A stretch of DNA of 64,000 nucleotides. Origin: Alcanivorax sp. S6407 (lineage in GTDB: Bacteria > Pseudomonadota > Gammaproteobacteria > Pseudomonadales > Alcanivoracaceae). Location: positions 515,563-579,562 of the forward strand of contig NZ_JALKBH010000004.1 in assembly GCF_023016115.1 (NCBI RefSeq), read 5' to 3'. Positions within the stretch are counted from its first letter, which is position 1. The number at the start of each line of letters is the position of its first letter. The notes under the pieces were generated by a model. The model worked only from the letters and a program-made list of their open reading frames with translations. It did not search any database and was not told where the DNA came from. The translations under genes were made by a program, and so were the position numbers. This document shows positions 59,029 to 64,000 of this stretch, piece after piece.

Positions 59029-59622
59029 TTACAACCCAAACAGACTCTTGGTCTTGGTCTTGCGGATTTCTTTCTCGTTGGCCCACTCGATGATGCCGGT
59101 CTGGATATTCATCAGCTTCAGAGTGAACTTGTAGTACACATCCTTGGTGCTGCCTTCACGCTTCACGATGGACGAGAAGTTGCCATACATCATGAACTCG
59201 GCGCCGATCTGGCGACCCATCTGGGCAGCGGTATTGGGATCCACCAGGCCGGACTCACTCTGGTAATCCAGCTGCTGGCGCACGCTCTCTACCTTGGTCA
59301 TGTCCACGAAACGGAACTTGCCGGAGTTGAGCAGCTTGGACTGGATGGTGTCGGTGATGGACTCGGTATCCACATGTTCGGTGGTCTTGTTCTTGATGCT
59401 GTCCACAAACACCACCGGACGGCGATTCTGGGTGAGCTGCACGATGGGCGGAAATACCAGCATGTCGTCCACCATCTTGGCGGCAATCATCTGCAGGTCG
59501 GTAGAACCGAAATCGGTATTCACCGTCTCTCGACCCTGGGCATCCCCGTAGTCCACCTTGGACGCACAACCGCTCAGCACCAGTGCGGCGCCCAGCATCA
59601 TCATGGAAAGTACGCGTTGCAT
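59029..59622 (-). CDS. lpoB: Penicillin-binding protein activator LpoB
   Basis: A 197-aa lipoprotein (lipobox VLSGCAS, Cys about 19; AAAGGAG upstream of ATG 59622). It has the LpoB/COG3417 core: FGSTDLQMIAAKMVDDML, RRPVVFVDSIKNKTTEHVDTESITDTIQSKLLNSGKFRFVD and GAEFMMYGNFSSI. In E. coli LpoB spans the periplasm and activates the peptidoglycan synthase PBP1b. The long disordered linker of E. coli LpoB is short here. Confidence 0.85.
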   Translation of the reverse strand: MQRVLSMMMLGAALVLSGCASKVDYGDAQGRETVNTDFGSTDLQMIAAKMVDDMLVFPPIVQLTQNRRPVVFVDSIKNKTTEHVDTESITDTIQSKLLNSGKFRFVDMTKVESVRQQLDYQSESGLVDPNTAAQMGRQIGAEFMMYGNFSSIVKREGSTKDVYYKFTLKLMNIQTGIIEWANEKEIRKTKTKSLFGL

Positions 59623-59663
59623 GTTTTTCTCCTTTAAGCGGTTGGACCGCGGATAACCTGAAA

Positions 59664-60062
59664 TTACTCCTGAACCCAGATTTCAAACCGTACGGCACTG
59701 GGATTCGGGGCGAGAGCCTTGACGCTGTTCATGCTGCGACCCGCCATGACGACCTGCCGCCAGGGCTGGGCTTCAGGCTCCAGTTCAAAGCCATCCGCGT
59801 CGAAGAACTTGATCTTGTACTGAAAGTCGAGCTGGAACTTCCAGTCGTTTTCCAGCGTCGCCTGCACATAAAGCAGATCACCGACTTTCTTCTGTTTGAG
59901 ATCGGCAATGGAGATCCGGCTGCCCAACAGACTGTTGTTGGAATACACCTTGGTGACGGTCTCACCGTTCTCGTCCACTTCCATCTGGCCCATGTTGCTG
60001 GCCGAGCAGGCAGCCAGCAGCAACGCTACCAGCAACGCCATCATCGGGCGGAAAATACTCAT
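59664..60062 (-). CDS. ycfL: YcfL-family (DUF1425) lipoprotein
   Basis: A 132-aa lipoprotein with lipobox LLAACSA (Cys about 19). DUF1425 landmarks are SRISIADLKQKKVGDLLYVQATLEN, FQYKIKFFDADGFELEPEAQPWRQVVM and a C-terminal SAVRFEIWVQE. In E. coli ycfL also lies next to lpoB. The function is unknown. The start overlaps the upstream gene's stop (ATGA). Confidence 0.78.
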   Translation of the reverse strand: MSIFRPMMALLVALLLAACSASNMGQMEVDENGETVTKVYSNNSLLGSRISIADLKQKKVGDLLYVQATLENDWKFQLDFQYKIKFFDADGFELEPEAQPWRQVVMAGRSMNSVKALAPNPSAVRFEIWVQE

Positions 60063-61540
60063 AGGGGTCCCTCCTGAACGGGTAACACGCGAGTAATCAA
60101 ACGGCCGGGCAATGCCACGGCATGAATCACGGTGAGGCCCCGGTTCACCACCGGTACCGTCAACGTAGCATCGCCCTGCGGGGTGCTCAATATCAGGGTC
60201 TGTTCGCCCTGGGGCAGGGTAAAACGGGTTGCCTGGGCGTAGGCTGGCAGACTCAACCAGCTGCGCCGGTCGGCTTGTTCACTGACCAGGTTGTAGATCT
60301 GGGTGGCAAAGGCGCCCAGCGCACCATAGTTATTATTGGCTTCTTTCTGCAGGTTGTACTTTGCGGTGGCTCGCAGAGTCTGACGTACCAGCATGCCCGG
60401 CAGTCGCTCTTTCAAATCCTTGGCCGCCAGGCCCCCCACATCCGCCAGCACCCGGGTTTCACCCAGTGGCTGCATGGCGGTATCCAGTACCCGCAGGCTG
60501 TTGGGCCTGGGCTTGTCCTGCAGGGCGTAGGTGGGGAAGGCCACGGAAAAGAAGCCGTGAACCGTGGGTATCGGCAGACTGAACTCCGCCCGGGGCTGCA
60601 CGTAGCCCTGCTCGTAGAGAATCGCGACCATGCCGCCGTCTGGTTTCTTGCCATTCATGGCGGCGGAGACCCGCTGGACATCTTCCTTGAGCATGTCCGC
60701 ATCCGGGTGGATTTCCAGCGCTTTCTTGTAGTCCACCAAGGCGTCGTTGTACTCGCCGTGGGCCTCCCAGAACAGGGCCGACAGGTAGAAGGTCCAGGCA
60801 TTCTGGAAACTGGATTTCACATCCCCGGCCACCGCATTGAGCCCTTCGAAATAACCATCGAACTGGCCCACATCCACATTGTTTTCTTCCGCCTCTTGCT
60901 CGGCCTTGGCGATTTCCTTTTCCCGCTTGTTGGCCGCCACTTGCTGCTCAAGGGCGGCAGCACGTAATTCCACTGCAGTACCGGTGGCATCGTTGGCCGC
61001 CCAGTAGTTCAGGGCCTGATAGGCACGGGTAAAGATGCGCTCGTAATCCGGGGCGATGTAGGCACGGGCGTTGTCATTGGTCAGCATGGAGGTGCCGGTG
61101 GCGGCCAGGGACGACACCTGGATACGGGCACTGGCATCTTCTTCGTCGTAGGCTGCCACGGCGCCGGCAAACGCCTGGCGACTGGCCTCGCGACGACCCT
61201 GCAATTGATTCACCCGGCCAAGCTCCTGCAGATAGAGCACGCCATCGGCACCACTGCTGGCCGCTTCCAGCTTGCTGATCACCGGGCTGGCGGGGGGCTC
61301 AGCCGCCAGATTGGCTGGGACAAGGCTGTCTCCGGACGCAGACGAGGCTGCGTTTTCTTCAGGGGGAGGGTTATCTTGCGGGCCAGCCTCAGGCGGTGTG
61401 ACCGCCACCGGTGCCATCGCAAGCTCGGCCTTCCATTTGGCGGCCTGACTGGGGTAAGACACAAACAACGACCGGCTGGCGCAGCCAGTCAGCAGGGCCA
61501 CGCACATCAGCGTCAGACATGCTTTGCTCATCCCATCCAT
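60059..61540 (-). CDS. COG3014-type lipoprotein with TPR-like repeats
   Basis: A 493-aa lipoprotein (MDGMSKACLTLMCVALLTGCAS; Cys about 20). A Pro/Ala/Glu-rich linker (about residues 45-85) is followed by helical repeats with LYLQELGRVNQLQGRREASRQAFAGAV and GEYNDALVDYKKALEIHPDADMLKEDV. A basic C-terminal beta part ends GLTVIHAVALPGRLITRVL. It matches the uncharacterised COG3014 family that neighbours lpoB/ycfL in many gammaproteobacteria. It is the first gene of a four-gene unit: this gene, ycfL, lpoB, CsgG-like. Confidence 0.8.
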   Translation of the reverse strand: MDGMSKACLTLMCVALLTGCASRSLFVSYPSQAAKWKAELAMAPVAVTPPEAGPQDNPPPEENAASSASGDSLVPANLAAEPPASPVISKLEAASSGADGVLYLQELGRVNQLQGRREASRQAFAGAVAAYDEEDASARIQVSSLAATGTSMLTNDNARAYIAPDYERIFTRAYQALNYWAANDATGTAVELRAAALEQQVAANKREKEIAKAEQEAEENNVDVGQFDGYFEGLNAVAGDVKSSFQNAWTFYLSALFWEAHGEYNDALVDYKKALEIHPDADMLKEDVQRVSAAMNGKKPDGGMVAILYEQGYVQPRAEFSLPIPTVHGFFSVAFPTYALQDKPRPNSLRVLDTAMQPLGETRVLADVGGLAAKDLKERLPGMLVRQTLRATAKYNLQKEANNNYGALGAFATQIYNLVSEQADRRSWLSLPAYAQATRFTLPQGEQTLILSTPQGDATLTVPVVNRGLTVIHAVALPGRLITRVLPVQEGPL

Positions 61541-61669
61541 AGAGGTGTTGTGTTCCCTGTTCCCGAATATCAGCCAAAGGCCATGAAAAGTCAGACAACC
61601 TGTTCTTGTAGCGGTTCAAAACCGCTTTTTCTCGCCAGGCATGTGGCGTCCGGCAAACCGCGCCCATAA

Positions 61670-61710
61670 AAAAAGCCGGAGCGGACAAGGTAGTCCGGCT
61701 CCGGCTTTTT
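61670..61710 (-). terminator. Terminator of serA
   Basis: AAAAAGCCGGAGC pairs with GCTCCGGCTTTTT, with an inner GGAC/GTCC stem. T tracts on both strands also allow use from the other side. Confidence 0.85.
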
Positions 61711-61741
61711 GTCGAGCGCCGAGGCGCTCTTCACCCCATGA

Positions 61742-62971
61742 TCAGAACAGCACCCGGGTACGGATGGTGCCTTCGATGGTGCGCAGTTTTTCCAGCGCCA
61801 GCTGGCTGTATTCCTTGTCCACGTCGATCACCACATAACCAATGTCTTCATTGGTTTGCAGGTACTGACCGCAGATGTTGATGCCATTTTCAGAGAAGAT
61901 GGTGTTGATCTGGGTAAGGACGCCGGGCACGTTCTTGTGGATGTGCAGCAGACGGTGCATGTCCGGGTGCGCGGGCAGGGCCACTTCCGGGAAGTTCACT
62001 GCGCCCAGGGTGGCGCCGTTATCGGAGTAGCGGGCCAGCTTCTCGGACACCTCGGTGCCGATGTTCACCTGGGCTTCCTGGGTGGAACCACCAATGTGCG
62101 GAGTCAGCAGCACGTTATCGAACTTGCGCAGCGGGCTGACGAACTCGTCGTCGTTGCCTTTCGGCTCTTCCGGGAACACGTCGATGGCGGCACCGAGCAG
62201 GTGACCGTCTTCCAGCGCCGCCGCCAGGGCGTCGATGTCGACCACCTTGCCGCGGGCGTAGTTGATCAGGTAACCCTTGGGCTTGATGGCGCGAATCTGC
62301 TCTTCCTTGATCATCCAGCGGGTTGCCGCGGTGTCAGGCACGTGCAGGCTGACCACGTCGGACATGCCCAGCAGCTCATTCAGGTCGGACACCTGTTCGG
62401 CATTACCCAGCGGCAGCTTGGGGATCACGTCGTAGAACTTCACCTTCATGCCCATGGCTTCGGCCAGCACGGACACCTGGGCGCCAATGTTGCCGTAACC
62501 CACCAGACCCAGGGTCTTGCCACGGATCTCGTAGCTGTCCTTGGCAGACTTGAGCCAGCCACCGTTATGGGCAGAAGCGTTCTTCTCGGGAATGCCGCGC
62601 ATCAGGTTGATGGTATGGGCAATCACCAGCTCGGCCACGGAACGGGTGTTGGAGTAGGGGGCGTTGAACACGGGGATACCGCGCTTCAGGGCCGCCTTCA
62701 GGTCTACCTGGTTGGTCCCGATACAGAAACAACCGACACCGATCAGCTTGTCCGCCGCCTCGAACACCTCTTCGGTGAGCTGGGTACGGGAACGAATACC
62801 AATGAAGTGCGCGTCCTTGATCTTGGCGTTCAGGTCGTCGCCAGTCAGGGCGGTGGGCAGCAGCTCCACGTTGGTATAACCGTGTGCCTTCAGGTTCTCC
62901 ACGGCGTTTTCGTGGATGCCCTCGAGCAGGAGAACGCGGATCTTGTCCTTCTCAAGAGAAGTATCGGCCAT
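61742..62971 (-). CDS. serA: D-3-phosphoglycerate dehydrogenase
   Basis: A 409-aa enzyme for the first step of serine synthesis (3-phosphoglycerate to 3-phosphohydroxypyruvate). The start ATG 62971 matches the E. coli length. It has the NAD motif GLVGYGNIGAQVSVLAEAMG, the catalytic His/Glu region (DVFPEEP ... LLTPHIGGSTQEAQ) and a C-terminal ACT domain (PGVLTQINTIFSENGINICGQ) that in this class binds serine for feedback. The reaction also reduces 2-oxoglutarate to D-2-hydroxyglutarate. The divergent gene encodes a probable D-2-hydroxyglutarate dehydrogenase. Confidence 0.97.
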   Translation of the reverse strand: MADTSLEKDKIRVLLLEGIHENAVENLKAHGYTNVELLPTALTGDDLNAKIKDAHFIGIRSRTQLTEEVFEAADKLIGVGCFCIGTNQVDLKAALKRGIPVFNAPYSNTRSVAELVIAHTINLMRGIPEKNASAHNGGWLKSAKDSYEIRGKTLGLVGYGNIGAQVSVLAEAMGMKVKFYDVIPKLPLGNAEQVSDLNELLGMSDVVSLHVPDTAATRWMIKEEQIRAIKPKGYLINYARGKVVDIDALAAALEDGHLLGAAIDVFPEEPKGNDDEFVSPLRKFDNVLLTPHIGGSTQEAQVNIGTEVSEKLARYSDNGATLGAVNFPEVALPAHPDMHRLLHIHKNVPGVLTQINTIFSENGINICGQYLQTNEDIGYVVIDVDKEYSQLALEKLRTIEGTIRTRVLF

Positions 62972-63000
62972 GATTGAAGTCTCGGTAGCCTGTGAAATGG

Positions 63001-63023
63001 GCGCGTATGTTAACATAGCGCGC
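63001..63023. promoter_or_regulatory. Palindrome between serA and the D2HGDH-like gene
   Basis: TATGTTAACATA (63006-63017) is perfectly palindromic and is flanked by GCGCG on both sides. Centred between two divergent starts, it is a candidate operator for joint control. Confidence 0.5.
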
Positions 63024-63114
63024 TCAAATTGAGAGCCGTCCCGTTGTCGGATTGCTCAAGTTGGCGTGAGAACGCCTCAAGATCGTGCGTTTTACCCCGT
63101 TCAGGAGACCCTTG

Positions 63115-64000
63115 ATGACCGCTTTTGCCCACGCTGCAATGGAGCAACTGACTGATTTGCTTGGCAAACGCCTGCTTACCGACCAGGAAAGCGCCGAGCG
63201 CTACGGGGTCGACTGGACCAAGGTATGGGCACCGTCCCCCTGCGCCGTGGCCCTGCCTGAAACCATCGAGGAAGTGCAGCAGATCGTGGAAATCGCCAAC
63301 GAACACGGTCTGCACCTGGTGCCATCCGGAGGCCGTACCGGCCTGTCTGCCGGTGCCGTGGCGGCCAACAATGAGCTGGTGGTGGCCTTCGATCGCATGA
63401 ACAAGGTGCTGGATTTCAACGAATTCGACCGTGCCGTCACCGTGCAGCCCGGCGTCGTTACCCAGCAGCTGCAGGAATTCGCCGAAGAAAAGGGCCTGTT
63501 CTACCCGGTGGATTTCGCCTCCGCCGGCTCCAGCCAGATCGGCGGCAACATCGGCACCAATGCCGGTGGTATCAAGGTGATTCGCTACGGCATGACCCGT
63601 GACTGGATCACCGGCCTGAAGGTGGTCACCGGCAAGGGCGAACTGCTGGATCTGAACAAGGGCCTGATCAAGAACGCCACCGGTTATGACTTCCGTCACC
63701 TGTTTATCGGCTCAGAAGGCACCCTGGGCTTTGTGGTGGAAGCCACGGTCAAGCTCACCCGCCAGCCGAAAGACCTGACCGCCCTGGTACTGGGTGCACC
63801 CGGCTTCCGTGAAGTGATGAGCATCCTGCATGCCTTCCAGCAGGACATCGACCTGACCGCCTTCGAATTCTTCTCCGACAAGGCCATGGCCCATGTACTG
63901 GCCCACGGTGTGCCGAAGCCCTTTGACACCGAGTGCCCGTTCTACTGTCTGCTGGAATTCGAACAGCTCTCCGAGCAGGTGGGCGAGCAGGCCATGGCCA
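63115..64000 (+). CDS. FAD-binding oxidoreductase, probable D-2-hydroxyglutarate dehydrogenase (3' end missing)
   Basis: ATG 63115 has AGGAG seven bases upstream; 295 codons are visible before the window ends. The N-terminal half is an FAD_binding_4 (VAO/PCMH-type) domain, with PSGGRTGLSAGAV near residue 69, SQIGGNIGTNAGGIKVIRYG, and ATGYDFRHLFIGSEGTLG. It resembles the GlcD/DLD/D2HGDH family. Divergent pairing with serA, as in Pseudomonas, supports D2HGDH, which recycles D-2-hydroxyglutarate to 2-oxoglutarate and so pulls SerA forward. D-lactate or glycolate activity cannot be excluded. Confidence 0.85.
   Translation, partial: MTAFAHAAMEQLTDLLGKRLLTDQESAERYGVDWTKVWAPSPCAVALPETIEEVQQIVEIANEHGLHLVPSGGRTGLSAGAVAANNELVVAFDRMNKVLDFNEFDRAVTVQPGVVTQQLQEFAEEKGLFYPVDFASAGSSQIGGNIGTNAGGIKVIRYGMTRDWITGLKVVTGKGELLDLNKGLIKNATGYDFRHLFIGSEGTLGFVVEATVKLTRQPKDLTALVLGAPGFREVMSILHAFQQDIDLTAFEFFSDKAMAHVLAHGVPKPFDTECPFYCLLEFEQLSEQVGEQAMA

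Noticed and set aside
61609-61630. Hairpin AGCGGTT-CAA-AACCGCT with five Ts, read as a plus-strand terminator
   Set aside because: No plus-strand gene ends upstream of it; it lies in the leader of a minus-strand gene, so a role is unclear.

Overview
The window is GC-rich (about 60%) chromosomal DNA from a free-living gammaproteobacterium. The gene set points to an Alcanivorax-like marine bacterium: a Pil/Chp twitching-chemotaxis operon, an aldehyde dehydrogenase next to Tat-lipoprotein/GMC alcohol-oxidoreductase pairs, divergent serA and a D-2-hydroxyglutarate dehydrogenase-like gene, and Fur-type iron genes. The genus is an inference, because no rRNA or species marker lies in the window. I saw no tRNA, rRNA, CRISPR array, integrase or prophage.

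Layout. 1-12307: end of pilK, then giant chpA, chpB and chpC, running by start/stop overlaps into a metallo-beta-lactamase-fold enzyme, a lipid acyltransferase and a cytochrome b561. 12559-16664: slyD, an NfeD/SPFH pair, gloA and a DUF1275 membrane protein. 16651-25245: an envelope-signalling locus. It contains a minus-strand, mostly translationally coupled operon (beta-barrel protein, secreted protein, ECF sigma factor, membrane anti-sigma factor, secreted subtilase). Divergent from it are a small exported protein with an Hcp-like N-terminus and a beta-propeller lipoprotein, both preceded by the same ECF-type promoter motif. 25284-31636: YARHG metalloprotease, DJ-1/PfpI protein, TfoX-N protein, MAPEG protein, AAA ATPase, DUF1294 protein, rsmE and a YheT-type hydrolase. 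31865-40005: TetR regulator divergent from an aldehyde dehydrogenase, two tandem Tat-lipoprotein/GMC cassettes, a small membrane protein and a short-chain dehydrogenase. 40458-49771: DUF4334 protein, a MITE-like element, MerR regulator with its divergent NAD(P)-dependent target, coaD, ggt, a PaiB-type protein, a hydrolase, a nitronate monooxygenase and a SRPBCC protein. 50070-56835: TonB-dependent receptor, Kef-type antiporter, PepSY protein and an outer-membrane barrel. 56922-64000: GST, a four-gene envelope cluster including lpoB, then serA divergent from the D2HGDH-like gene cut by the window end.

The intergenic DNA is unusual. Many gaps hold short arrays whose unit is always 7 bp, in four sequence families: GCCTGAC, CGAGTTN, CAAGCTN and CGCNNCA. 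They often occur as inverted pairs around a spacer and are often nested with REP-like palindromes. One family is placed so that it supplies stop codons for upstream genes. A 266-bp element with perfect 24-bp inverted ends also has two solo end-motifs elsewhere.

The two strongest candidates for undescribed biology are the sigma/anti-sigma/subtilase locus with its paired promoters, and the heptanucleotide array system.
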